Below are positions 53,605 through 62,064 of a DNA stretch of 64,000 bases, one piece after another (position 1 is the first letter of the stretch; each line of letters begins with the position of its first letter). The stretch spans positions 558,001 to 622,000 of the forward strand of contig NZ_WING01000002.1 in assembly GCF_009793335.1 (NCBI RefSeq), given 5' to 3'. The notes under the pieces are model-generated. The model searched no databases. It had not been told where the DNA came from and was given only the letters and a program-made list of their open reading frames with translations. Origin of the DNA: Actinomadura sp. J1-007. Its GTDB lineage: Bacteria > Actinomycetota > Actinomycetes > Streptosporangiales > Streptosporangiaceae. Made by a program: the position numbers and the translations under genes.

Positions 53605-54773
53605 ACGACTTGAACCTGTTCTCGGACCCGTACGGCGAGGGCGCTCAGCAGCAGCCGTACCACGACGAGCCGCCCGGCCGCCGGGAGCGCCGCCGTACCC
53701 GCAGGCGGCAGAAGCGGCGCCGCCGCAACGGCCGCGCCGCCGCGCTGTTCGCGCTGGCGTTCGTCGTGGCGGTGTTCGGCACCGGCGGCGTGCTCGGCTA
53801 CGCCTGGCTCGACAACCGGATGCACCCGCCCGACTACTCCGGGCAGGGCGGCGGGAACGTGACCGTCCAGATCAAGGACGGCGACAGCGGCTCGGTGATC
53901 GCCGTGACGCTCCAGCAGCACCGCGTCGTCAAGAGCAGCCGGGCGTTCCTGAAGGTGTACGGCAAGGAGACCCGGGCGAGCGGCATCCAGCCGGGCTTCT
54001 ACCGGATGCGGCTGAAGATGTCGTCCAAGGCGGCGATGGCGCTGCTGCTCGACCCGAAATCGCGCGCGGGCAACCAGATCACGGTGTTCGAGGGCATGCG
54101 GGCCGTGGAGGTCTACCGGCTCATCGCGAAGAAGACCGGCATACCCCTGCGCGACTTCCAGAAGGCGGCGGCCAGGCCGCAGGACTTCGGCCTGCCGTCG
54201 TACGCGAAGGGCAAGGTCGAGGGCTACCTGTACCCGGGCCGCTACGACCTGGACCCGAACGGCTCGGCCAAGCAGATCCTCAAGCAGATGGTCGAGCGGT
54301 TCACCAAGGAGGCCGAGCAGGTCGATCTGGAGACCAAGGCCGAGCAGGCGGGCATGAGCCCGGCGACGCTGGTCACCATGGCCAGCCTGATCCAGGCCGA
54401 GGGCGGGCGGGCGTCCGACTTCCCGAAGATCTCGCGCGTGATCCGCAACCGGCTGAGCCGCCACATGAGGCTCCAGTTCGACACGACCGTGCTGTACGCG
54501 CTCAACCGGCGCACCCTGACGGTCACCCACAACGACCTGAAGACCCAGTCGCCCTACAACACCTACCTGCACGACGGGCTCCCGCCGGGCCCCATCTCCA
54601 ACCCGGGGCCCGAGGCGATCGAGGCGGCGGTGAAGCCGGATTCCGGCTCGTGGCTGTACTTCATCGCGACCAACCCGTCCAAGAAGATCACCGAGTTCAC
54701 CGACGACCCGGCGGAATTCGAGAGGCTGAAGAAGAAGTTCGAGCAATGGCAGCAAGAGCACCCGGGGAACTGA
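53601..54773 (+). CDS. mltG: Endolytic transglycosylase MltG (YceG-like)
   Basis: A bitopic membrane enzyme of 390 residues that cuts nascent peptidoglycan strands. A cytoplasmic basic region (about 1-55, rich in RRRTRRRQKRR) precedes one helix (AALFALAFVVAVFGTGGVL). The YceG domain has the catalytic Glu in LVTMASLIQAEGG, then FPKISRVIRNRLSRHMRLQF and SPYNTYLHDGLPPGPISNPG. The ATG overlaps the ruvX stop. aroE begins 28 bp before its end. Confidence 0.93.
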   Translation: MNDLNLFSDPYGEGAQQQPYHDEPPGRRERRRTRRRQKRRRRNGRAAALFALAFVVAVFGTGGVLGYAWLDNRMHPPDYSGQGGGNVTVQIKDGDSGSVIAVTLQQHRVVKSSRAFLKVYGKETRASGIQPGFYRMRLKMSSKAAMALLLDPKSRAGNQITVFEGMRAVEVYRLIAKKTGIPLRDFQKAAARPQDFGLPSYAKGKVEGYLYPGRYDLDPNGSAKQILKQMVERFTKEAEQVDLETKAEQAGMSPATLVTMASLIQAEGGRASDFPKISRVIRNRLSRHMRLQFDTTVLYALNRRTLTVTHNDLKTQSPYNTYLHDGLPPGPISNPGPEAIEAAVKPDSGSWLYFIATNPSKKITEFTDDPAEFERLKKKFEQWQQEHPGN

Positions 54774-55600
54774 CGGCCCGCAGGGCGGCCGTCCTCGGCT
54801 CACCGATCGCGCATTCGCTGTCCCCGGTGCTGCACCGGGCGGCGTACGCGGCGATGGGCCTGGAGGGCTGGACGTACGAGGCGGTCGAGTGCGGCGAGGA
54901 CGGCCTGGCGGGCGTCCTCGACGGCCTCGGCCCCGAGTGGGCGGGCCTGTCGCTGACGATGCCGCTGAAGCGGGTCGCGCTGAAGCTGGTGGACGAGGTG
55001 TCGGACCTCGCGGTCAAGGTCGGCGGCGCCAACACGGTCGTCCTGCGCGGCGGCCGCCGCCTCGGCGACAACACCGACGTGCACGGCATCGTGACCGCGC
55101 TGTCGGAGGCGGGGCTCGGCGCGCCCGCGTCGGCGGTGGTGCTGGGCGGCGGCGCGACCGCGGCGTCCGCGCTGGCGGCGCTCGCCCGGCTCGGGCTGGA
55201 CGAGGCGGTCCTCGCCGTCCGCGCCCCCGAGCGCGCGGCGGACGCCGCCGAGGTCGGCGGCCGGTTCGGGCTGGACGTCCGCGTCGAACGCCTCGACCGG
55301 CTCCCGGCCCTGCTCCCGGCGGCCCTGGTGGTCTCGACGCTGCCGGGCCGTTCCGCCGACGCGTACGCCGAGCCGGTCGCCGCCTCCGGGGCCGCGCTGT
55401 TCGACGTGGTGTACGCGCCGTGGCCGACCGCGCTCGCCGCCGCCGTCGCCGCGGCGGGCGGAACCGTCGTCGGCGGCTTCGACATGCTCCTGCACCAGGC
55501 CGTCCGCCAGGTCGCCCTGATGACCGGCCGCGACGACGTCCCCGTGGACGCCATGCGCGCGGCGGGCGAAGCCGAACTGGCCCGCCGCTCCGCCACCTGA
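54746..55600 (+). CDS. aroE: Shikimate dehydrogenase
   Basis: An NADP-dependent enzyme of 284 residues reducing 3-dehydroshikimate in the chorismate pathway. The substrate pocket shows GSPIAHSLSPVLHRAAYAAM, the catalytic Lys in LSLTMPLKR and the Asp in GDNTDVHG. The nucleotide-binding loop is VVLGGGATAASAL. The ATG at 54746 overlaps mltG by 28 bp. Unlike in Streptomyces, no aroC, aroK or aroB follows; an unrelated reverse-strand gene comes next. Confidence 0.93.
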   Translation: MAARAPGELTARRAAVLGSPIAHSLSPVLHRAAYAAMGLEGWTYEAVECGEDGLAGVLDGLGPEWAGLSLTMPLKRVALKLVDEVSDLAVKVGGANTVVLRGGRRLGDNTDVHGIVTALSEAGLGAPASAVVLGGGATAASALAALARLGLDEAVLAVRAPERAADAAEVGGRFGLDVRVERLDRLPALLPAALVVSTLPGRSADAYAEPVAASGAALFDVVYAPWPTALAAAVAAAGGTVVGGFDMLLHQAVRQVALMTGRDDVPVDAMRAAGEAELARRSAT

Positions 55601-55654
55601 CCCGCCGCCCGCCCGCGGACCGGCGCGTCCGCGGGGCCGGTCCGGGTGCGGCGC

Positions 55655-57060
55655 TCAGCGGACGTTCGGCATGTCGAGCGGTGCGGGCGCGGGAGCGGGC
55701 GCCGGGGCCGGATCGGGGGATCGGCCGGGGATCTGCGGCGCTTCACGGACTCGTCCACCGCGGTCAGCATGATCGGGAGGATGACGCTCAGCCAGAAGTC
55801 GCGCCATCCCCACACGCCGCCCGCGACGCCCACGAGGCTCGCCGCGCCGACGAGGGTGAGCAGCACCGCCGACCAGTGCCGGCGGACGTGCGTCATCGGC
55901 TGCAAGCGGCGGCGGTGGGGGAGCAGCGCGGCCAGGGGCAGCTCCCGCGCGTGCGCGCGCTGCACGACCGTCGCGTCCGGCAGCCAGTGCAGGACGTCGC
56001 CGGTCGCGGCCAGCGGCACGCGCGACAGGTCGATCAGCGTCTCCAGCCGCCACCACAGCGTCCACAGCGACGAGCGCCCGCTGCCCGGGTAGCCGGTCCA
56101 GCGCGGGCCGGTCACCTCGCCGCGCACCAGCGTGCGGAACGCCCGCGCGACGAGCGGACCGGTCGGCCCGCGCGGGTCGCGCAGCAGCGCCGACAGCGCC
56201 ATCGGCAGCCCGTAGTGCCACAGCGCGAGCCGCCACACCGGCTTGGACGCCGAGCCGTGCGGCGACACGTCGTAGGTCTCGATCCAGATGTGCTCGTCGT
56301 CGGGGTCGAGGTTCGCGCCCAGCCAGTCGTAGGCGGCCATGAGCCGTTCGGTGCGCAGCGCGGGCCGCGCCTCGGCGAGCGTGACCAGCGCGAACGCGGT
56401 GTGCGTGACCGTCGGGCCGGCCGTCGGGGTCGGCCCCCACGCGGGCCGCACGGCGGTGCGGTCGGACGTCAGCCACTCCACGCCCCGGTCCACCGCCGGG
56501 TCGTACGGGTTGATCGCCGCGAGCGCCCGCAGCGCCAGGCAGGTCAGCCACACCCGCGACGGGCTGCCGCGCAGCGACCCCCAGCCGCCGTCGGGGTTCT
56601 GGTTGCGCAGCAGCCAGTGGTAGGCGCGGCGCAGGTCCGGGGCGTCGTCGCGCAGGTCGCAGCGCGCGCGGGCGAGGAACCGCGCGATCCACGCGGTGGC
56701 CTCCACGACCGGCATCCCGAGGCTGGTCTTGGTCGCCCAGCCGCCGTCGCGCAGCGGGTCGCCGGACTCGGACTGGCGTCTGGCGAGGAACGCCAGCCCC
56801 TCGTCGAGGTGCTCGAACGGCCGGCCGGCCTCCACGAACGCCAGCAGGCCGAGGGCCGTCGCGGTCGCGCCGGGCTCCGGTCTGCTCAGCTCGTGGTACC
56901 AGCCGCCGCCGGAGCCCTGGTCGGGGGCGTATGTGTCGCGCAGCACGTCCAGCGACTCGTTCAGTCTGCGGTCGAGTGCGGCGAGGTCGATGATCGGAGT
57001 CGTCATGGGTACGGAGTGGGCGCCTCGCGCCGTTGAGGGGATTCGGGGGTTCTGGTTCAC
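55655..57060 (-). CDS. Terpene-cyclase-like (squalene/prenyltransferase repeat) protein with C-terminal membrane helices, frameshifted at the end
   Basis: A protein of about 468 residues built from alpha-barrel repeats of the squalene cyclase/prenyltransferase type (GYHELSRPEPGATATALGLL-like helices, QNPDGGWGSLRGSPSRVWLT with a QW-style core, RPAWGPTPTAGPTVTHTAFA). A DPDD occurs in GANLDPDDEHIWIE, but I cannot show it is a catalytic DxDD. Two hydrophobic helices follow. GTG 57060 sits behind GGGGAGAAGG. The current frame overruns antisense to aroE. One more base in GGGGG 55715-55719 gives the ending APLDMPNVR and TGA at 55655. Function is unknown. Confidence 0.68.
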
Positions 57061-57187
57061 TGTTCCGCCTTCTCCCCGTCAGTATTCCCGTCAGGGCAGG
57101 CTTTGTACCCCTCCGGTTCCAGCGCTGTGGCGCTCGCCGTACCGATCAACGAGGCAGGCGAGCGGGCACGCTGGGTGATGACCGCTC

Positions 57188-58018
57188 GTGCGACCCGTGA
57201 CCCTGGAGGACGCGTTGGCCGAGCCACTGGCAGGGGACGACGCCGCGGGGGAGTGCGTGCTGTGCCCGCCGCTGCGCTTCCGCTTCAACGAGATGGCGGG
57301 CCTGCCGGGGGCCGACGCCGTCCTCGACGCCGACGGAGACTTCCTGCTCACGCCGGACGTCGCGCCCCTGCTCGACGGGCACGTTCTGCTGGTCACGGCC
57401 CGGCACCACCAGTCCGCCGGGACGTTCTCCCCCCGCCTGTGGACCCGTGCGCGGGCGTGGCGCGAGCGCGTCGCCCGCCTCTACCGCGCCGCGTACGGCA
57501 GCGGAGAGCTGGTCGTCTTCGAGCACGGTCCGGGCAGGTCGCAGGGCGGGGGCGCGTGCATCGACCACGCGCACTGGCACTTCCTCCCGGGCAGGCTCGC
57601 GATCCGCCAGGTCGTCGAAGACCGCGGCCTCCCGGGCAAGCCCGCTGGGCACGGCGCGGTACGGGACCGTGTCCTCAGCGGCCGGTCCTACCTGCTCCTG
57701 GATCAGGACGACTGTCTCACCGTCCATCCGGGCGACACCGTTCCGAGCCAGTTCCTGCGGTGGGCCGTCCTCGCGGCGCTCGACGCGACCGCGCAGCCTC
57801 CCCGCGACGGCTTCGTACACCCCGCTGCGCCGGGAACCGGACCGCGCAACGACGATGAACGCACGAACCGTCCCGGAAACGAGGCCGGCCAGGAACGACC
57901 GGTGTGGCGCTGGCAGGAACTGTTCGGCCTGCCCGACAGCCGGGCACGGTTCCTGCGCACGCTCGCCGCGCTGCGTTCAGCGGTGGACGAGGTTCAGCGG
58001 GACGACAGCCACCAGTAG
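57188..58018 (+). CDS. HIT-superfamily-like protein
   Basis: A protein of 276 residues. The histidine-triad motif is IDHAHWHFLPG (HxHxH), with an upstream C-V-L-C pair (ECVLCPP) as in zinc-binding HIT proteins and a GHVLLVTARHHQSAG stretch. A C-terminal extension of about 120 residues ends ARFLRTLAALRSAVDEVQ. It probably hydrolyses or transfers a nucleotide phosphoester. It is divergent from the cyclase-like gene across 127 bp. Its last 25 bp overlap the end of the pfkB gene on the other strand. Confidence 0.72.
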   Translation: MRPVTLEDALAEPLAGDDAAGECVLCPPLRFRFNEMAGLPGADAVLDADGDFLLTPDVAPLLDGHVLLVTARHHQSAGTFSPRLWTRARAWRERVARLYRAAYGSGELVVFEHGPGRSQGGGACIDHAHWHFLPGRLAIRQVVEDRGLPGKPAGHGAVRDRVLSGRSYLLLDQDDCLTVHPGDTVPSQFLRWAVLAALDATAQPPRDGFVHPAAPGTGPRNDDERTNRPGNEAGQERPVWRWQELFGLPDSRARFLRTLAALRSAVDEVQRDDSHQ

Positions 58019-58941
58019 AGCTCGCCCGCCGCCAGCCGGTCGCCGAAGCCCGTGCGCTCCACACCCTCGCCATAGCCGCTCGCGTACTCCATCAGCAGCC
58101 GTTCACGCTGGTGCGCCAGGACGCGTTCGAGCGAGCTGGCGCCGAAGCGCAGCAGCCACAGCGGCCGTCCGGGGACGGCCCGGTCGAGCGCGGGCAGCAG
58201 CTCCCGCATCTCCGCGCCGCCCACGGGCGCGGGCCGTCCGAGCAGCCGGGCCAGCGTCGGCGCCTCCGAGATCACCACATCGGCCAGGGACAGCAGCGGC
58301 AGCACGTCCACCAGAGGCAGGCGCGCGTCGATGTCGTGCGGCACCAGGTCGAACACCACGGCGGTGCCCGCCTCGCGCGCCGTCCGCGCCGCCGCGTGGA
58401 GGGCGCCCCGCGAGACGGGGGCCAGCAGCGCGTACCCGTCGGTGAACAGCGCGTCCGCGCGCCGGATCCCGGGCGCCGCGCGCCGCACGTCGGCCTCGGC
58501 GAGCCGCCGGTCGGGGGCGTCCTCCTCGGCGATCAGCAGCCGCACGCCCCGGCCGTCGCCGTCCGGCCTGTCCCGCAGCATCACCGCCACCCCGTTCGGC
58601 ATGCCGTGCTCGACGCCGAGCAGGTCGTGCACGCCGAGCCGCCGCAGCTCGCGCCGGATCACGGGCGTGAAGTCGTCGTCGCCGACCTTGCCGAGCACCG
58701 CGACGCGGCGGAAGTAGCCGGTCGCGCGGCGGGCCAGGTTGACGGCCGTGCCCGAGACGACCGCGCGCGCCGGGGCGTACGCGAGCCGGTCCGAGGTCAG
58801 GTCGGTGAACCGCACGGTGGACAGCGACGCGCGCACCTCGATCCGCACGTCCCCGAGCACGACCAGGGAGAAGCGGCGCTCGGCGGCGCCGTCCAGGCCG
58901 GGCCACTGCACCGGCGAACGGGCGGACGCGGCGATGCCCAC
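57994..58941 (-). CDS. PfkB-family carbohydrate/nucleoside kinase
   Basis: A ribokinase-superfamily protein of 315 residues. Visible are the N-terminal LVVLGDVRIEVRASL, the GTAVNLARRATGYFRRVAVL substrate-binding strand, VGDDDFTPVIRREL and PNGVAVMLRDRPDGDGRGV. The PfkB signature 2 region ends YGEGVERTGFGDRLAAGELY, where GFGDRLAAG occupies the place of the usual GAGDAFxAG with the anion hole and catalytic Asp. GTG 58941 is 2 bp after the Nudix stop, so the pair is coupled. The substrate is unknown; fused logic with Nudix suggests a nucleoside or sugar phosphate. Confidence 0.8.
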   Translation of the reverse strand: MGIAASARSPVQWPGLDGAAERRFSLVVLGDVRIEVRASLSTVRFTDLTSDRLAYAPARAVVSGTAVNLARRATGYFRRVAVLGKVGDDDFTPVIRRELRRLGVHDLLGVEHGMPNGVAVMLRDRPDGDGRGVRLLIAEEDAPDRRLAEADVRRAAPGIRRADALFTDGYALLAPVSRGALHAAARTAREAGTAVVFDLVPHDIDARLPLVDVLPLLSLADVVISEAPTLARLLGRPAPVGGAEMRELLPALDRAVPGRPLWLLRFGASSLERVLAHQRERLLMEYASGYGEGVERTGFGDRLAAGELYWWLSSR

Positions 58942-58943
58942 CC

Positions 58944-59459
58944 TCAGCCGCCGGCAGGCCGCAACCGCTGGAACGCCCGCATGACCGGCCGCAGGTCCGG
59001 GATCAGCTCGTACCGGCCGACCTCGGCCAGCGGCACCCACGCGCTCTCGGCCAGGTGGTCGCTCTCGGTCTGGTGGTCGAGGCTGACGTCCAGGCTCATC
59101 GGGCGGCACCGCCGCGCCGCCGCGACGACCCGGACCTGCGCCGTCGCGTCGTCCGCGCGGTCGCGGTCGCGCATGAACCACTGCCAGATGTGGAACGGCG
59201 GGCCGGGTTCGACCTTCAGGCCGACCTCCTCCCACACCTCCCGCCGGATGTGGTCGTCGAGCCCGAGGTCGGCCGCGACCTCCAGCCGCCCGCCGGGCAC
59301 CTCCCACCGCCCCGGGTGGAACGGGTCGGACGCCGACTTGCGGACCAGGAGCAGCCTGCCCTCGTCGACGATGAACGCCTTCTGCGCGAACTCGAGCCGT
59401 ATCCGCGTCGTCGCGGTGAACCGGCCGGCCGTACCGTTGACCGTGCTGCGGCGGGGCAT
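58944..59459 (-). CDS. Nudix hydrolase
   Basis: A protein of 171 residues. The Nudix region reads WEVPGGRLEVAADLGLDDHI followed by RREVWEEVGLKV. The REVWEEVG part is canonical, but the spacing before it lacks the usual first Glu at the expected place, so the box is somewhat divergent. ATG 59459 has GGAAG upstream. It is translated together with the downstream PfkB gene, which starts 2 bp after its stop. Hydrolysis of a nucleoside diphosphate derivative is expected. Confidence 0.82.
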   Translation of the reverse strand: MPRRSTVNGTAGRFTATTRIRLEFAQKAFIVDEGRLLLVRKSASDPFHPGRWEVPGGRLEVAADLGLDDHIRREVWEEVGLKVEPGPPFHIWQWFMRDRDRADDATAQVRVVAAARRCRPMSLDVSLDHQTESDHLAESAWVPLAEVGRYELIPDLRPVMRAFQRLRPAGG

Positions 59460-59567
59460 CGCGGAGCTTCCCTCCGTGGAGCCGACCCCGGCGGGCCGTC
59501 GTGCGTCAACGGTACAGGTCCGGCCCGTCGAGCCAGGGTCCCCGGCCGGGCAGATGACCGTCACCTC

Positions 59568-60535
59568 TCACCGCGCGGCGCGGGCCCCGCGCACCGCCTT
59601 CCGCGTGCCCGCCACCAGGAACGCCAGCAGCGAGGGCACCGTCACGATCGCCATGATCACCGCGCCGAACACGCTGCTGTACGCGACGTAGCCGGGCCCG
59701 AGCGCGGCCGGCAGCAGCGGGACCGCCAGCAGCGGCGCCGCGCGCCGTCCGGCGGGCGTGCGGGCGAGCCACATGCCTCCCGCCAGCGCCACCACGATCG
59801 GGGCCAGCGCGTCCGCGCCCCCCAGCGCCGGGCCGAGGTACGCGTCCTTCAGTGCCTCCTCGGGGAGGTAGAACCAGGTGAAGGCGTGCGCGACCGCCAC
59901 CACGCCGAGCCCGACGGCGGCGCAGAGCGCGATCGCGAACGTGCGGCGGGCGAGGAGCCGGGGGCCGACGGGCGTCCCGCGCGAGCCGAGGAGTCCCGCG
60001 ACGATGACCGCCCCGAGCAGGATGGGGACGGAGGCGTTCCCCTCGGCGCTGAGGCTGGACGGGTCGAGCGCGGGGTACACGGCGAGCGTCACCACCGCCA
60101 CCGCCACGACTCCGGCGGACGCGACGGTCCGCGCCCCGCGCAGCGCCAGCACCGCGACGGCGGCCCAGCCCGCCCAGAGCGGCGCGGTCGCGTACAGGGT
60201 CTCGGGCGCGATGCCGGCCCCCTGCGTCTCGTACGCGGCCACGGCGGCCGAGACCGCGTAGCGCACGCACGCGCCGAGAAGGATCAGCGACGCGAACGTC
60301 GCGGCCAGCGCCTCCCCTCGCGCCACTCGGGGCCGCGCAACGCGCGCGGCAGCCTCCGCAGCCGGACGGTCAGGCCGCCGGCGATCAGGTCGGCGGACTC
60401 GCGCGCGGTCGGCCGCTCCCGGTCCGGCCCGGCGGTCGCCAGCAGGACGCCGAGCATCTCGTCCTCGTGGCGGTCCCGGTGGTCGGCCGGATACCAGCGC
60501 AGCAGCCGGCGGTAACGATGTTCAAGAGTGCTCAA
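59568..60535 (-). CDS. PadR-associated membrane protein, split by a frameshift
   Basis: TTG 60535, behind GGAGGG, begins STLEHRYRRLLRWYPADHRD, the usual start of actinobacterial membrane proteins encoded after PadR regulators. That frame stops after 83 residues. The membrane part (about 240 residues with six or more helices, from ALAATFASLILLGACVRYAV) lies in the next frame. One extra base in CCCC 60314-60317 joins them as GPEWREGEALAATF, giving 322 residues. It probably acts with, or is controlled by, the PadR protein encoded 103 bp upstream. Function is unknown. Confidence 0.7.
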
Positions 60536-60638
60536 CGGTCCCTCCAGACCGGGAGATGAACATGCGGAGCCGTCCCGAGCCGTCCGGACGGTTCGGCGCG
60601 GGTGCGGTTCGGCGCGGGGGGCGTTCGGATCCGTGCGG

Positions 60639-61013
60639 TCAGGCGGGCGCTCCCGCGCCGCCCAGGCCGGCGCCGTCCGGCCCGCCGCCGAGGCGGGGGA
60701 GGGCGGCCAGGCGCCGCGCGGCGATCTCGGCCCGGCGCGCGAGGCGTTCGGCCTCGTCGGCGAGCCGCCGCGCGCCGTCCTCGGTCAGCACGTAGTAGCG
60801 GCGCAGCCGGCCGGCCACGACCTCCTCGCGGTCGGCGGCGATGAGCCCGTCCGACGCCAGCCGGTCGAGCGCCGCGTACAGCGTGCCGGCGCGGAGCCGG
60901 ACCCGGCCGTCGGAGATCCGCCCGACGTCCTCGATGATCCCGTAGCCGTGCCTGGCCCCCTCCGCGAGCGCGGTGAGGATCAGGAACGTGGGTTCCTGCA
61001 TGGACCTGCTCAT
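60639..61013 (-). CDS. PadR-family transcriptional regulator
   Basis: A winged-helix regulator of 124 residues with the family start MSRSMQEPTFLILTALAEGA and RHGYGIIEDVGRISDGRV. The wing is RLRAGTLYAALDRLASDGLI, followed by REEVVAGRLRRYYVLTEDG. A short C-terminal helix for dimerisation is present. It is expected to repress itself and the membrane-protein gene downstream. The ATG at 61013 lacks a clear ribosome site and lies close to the predicted start point. A second ATG at 61001 has AGCAGG upstream. Confidence 0.88.
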   Translation of the reverse strand: MSRSMQEPTFLILTALAEGARHGYGIIEDVGRISDGRVRLRAGTLYAALDRLASDGLIAADREEVVAGRLRRYYVLTEDGARRLADEAERLARRAEIAARRLAALPRLGGGPDGAGLGGAGAPA

Positions 61014-61020
61014 ATCATCT

Positions 61021-61049
61021 GTATATAACGTTGACCGATATATCCGCAA
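61021..61049 (-). promoter_or_regulatory. Promoter and candidate operator of the PadR gene
   Basis: On the reverse strand TTGCGG (61049-61044) and TATATA (61027-61022) are 16 bp apart. The same stretch holds an imperfect inverted repeat, GTATATAACG (61021-61030) against CGATATATC (61036-61044). It is strikingly AT-rich compared with its surroundings. Autoregulation by PadR is a reasonable inference. Confidence 0.5.
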
Positions 61050-61138
61050 CGGGAGCGGGAATGTGGCGCGGGCCGCCGTGGTTGTGCGGATGGGAAATCG
61101 TGCCCCGCCGGTACGGCGCGCAGGCGCCGGACAGGTGA

Positions 61139-61144
61139 TAACCT
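61139..61144 (+). promoter_or_regulatory. -10 box of the infC operon leader
   Basis: TAACCT fits TANNNT and would start transcription near 61151, giving a leader of about 265 bases before infC. No strong -35 is visible. The leader contains an ACCGGCC...GGCCGGT hairpin at about 61220-61240 and a terminator further down. Confidence 0.4.
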
Positions 61145-61325
61145 GAATGCTGACCGGCCCTGTGCGGACGACCGCGAGGTCTGCCGTGCCGGGCGCTCAA
61201 GCGGAGGCCACCTCCCACCTGACCGGCCGACGAGGCCGGTGGGTATTCGGTCCAGGTGCACGGACGCGGCGCGTCCGTTCCCCCGTCATCCCCGGCGATC
61301 GACGTCGCCGAGGAGACCGAAGGTG

Positions 61326-61354
61326 GCCCCGCATGCGAGTCGTGCGGGGCTTTT
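61326..61354 (+). terminator. Intrinsic terminator/attenuator inside the infC leader
   Basis: GCCCCGCA (61326-61333) pairs perfectly with TGCGGGGC (61343-61350) across a 9-base loop, followed directly by TTTT (61351-61354). It lies 64 bp before the infC start and has no gene ending just upstream, so it likely regulates the infC-rpmI-rplT operon rather than ending another. Confidence 0.7.
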
Positions 61355-61417
61355 CGCGTGAAAGGCCCCGGGGTACGACCGGTCCCAGAACTTGAGTAAC
61401 GGCCCCAAGGAGGTCCC

Positions 61418-62002
61418 ATCAGCGCCGAACCGCGTATCAACGACCGCATTCGCGTGCCCGAGGTCCGGCTCGTCGGCCCGAACGGCGAACAGGTGGGCAT
61501 CGTGCCCATCGCCAAGGCCCTTGAACTCGCGCGTGAGTCGGACCTCGACCTGGTCGAGGTGGCGCCCACCGCGCGCCCGCCCGTCGCCAAGCTCATGGAC
61601 TACGGCAAGTTCAAGTACGAGTCCGCGATGAAGGCGCGTGAGGCGCGGAAGAACCAGGCGCACACGATCATCAAGGAGATCAAGCTCCGCCCGAAGATCG
61701 ACCCGCACGACTACGAGACCAAGAAGGGTCACGTCGTGCGGTTCCTGAAGGCCGGGGACAAGGTGAAGGTCACGATCATGTTCCGCGGTCGTGAGCAGTC
61801 CCGTCCCGAGCTCGGTTTCCGGCTGCTCCAGCGGCTCGCCGACGACGTCGACGACCTCGGCTTCGTCGAGTCGCGGCCCAAGCAGGACGGCCGAAACATG
61901 ATCATGGTGCTCGGTCCGCACAAGAAGAAGGCGGAGGCCAAGGCCGAGGCCAAGGCGGAGCGCGACGCGGCGGACGCCGAGCGCGACGCCGCGGACGCCT
62001 AG
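61418..62002 (+). CDS. infC: Translation initiation factor IF-3 (rare ATC start)
   Basis: IF-3 of 194 residues, keeping the 30S subunit free and proofreading start codons. The reading ISAEPRINDRIRVPEVRLVG begins at ATC 61418, 4 bp after AAGGAGG; no ATG or GTG lies nearer that site. IF-3 genes commonly use such rare starts for autoregulation. The N-domain, linker (YGKFKYESAMKAREARKNQA) and C-domain (HVVRFLKAGDKVKVTIMFRG, DGRNMIMVLGPHKKK) are complete. An Ala/Asp/Glu-rich tail with two ERDAADA units ends it. Confidence 0.93.
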   Translation: MSAEPRINDRIRVPEVRLVGPNGEQVGIVPIAKALELARESDLDLVEVAPTARPPVAKLMDYGKFKYESAMKAREARKNQAHTIIKEIKLRPKIDPHDYETKKGHVVRFLKAGDKVKVTIMFRGREQSRPELGFRLLQRLADDVDDLGFVESRPKQDGRNMIMVLGPHKKKAEAKAEAKAERDAADAERDAADA

Positions 62003-62064
62003 CCCGGCACCGCCCGAACGGCCCGGCCGGGCCGCTCCGGGACCGCCCGCCGGCGGGCCCGGTT

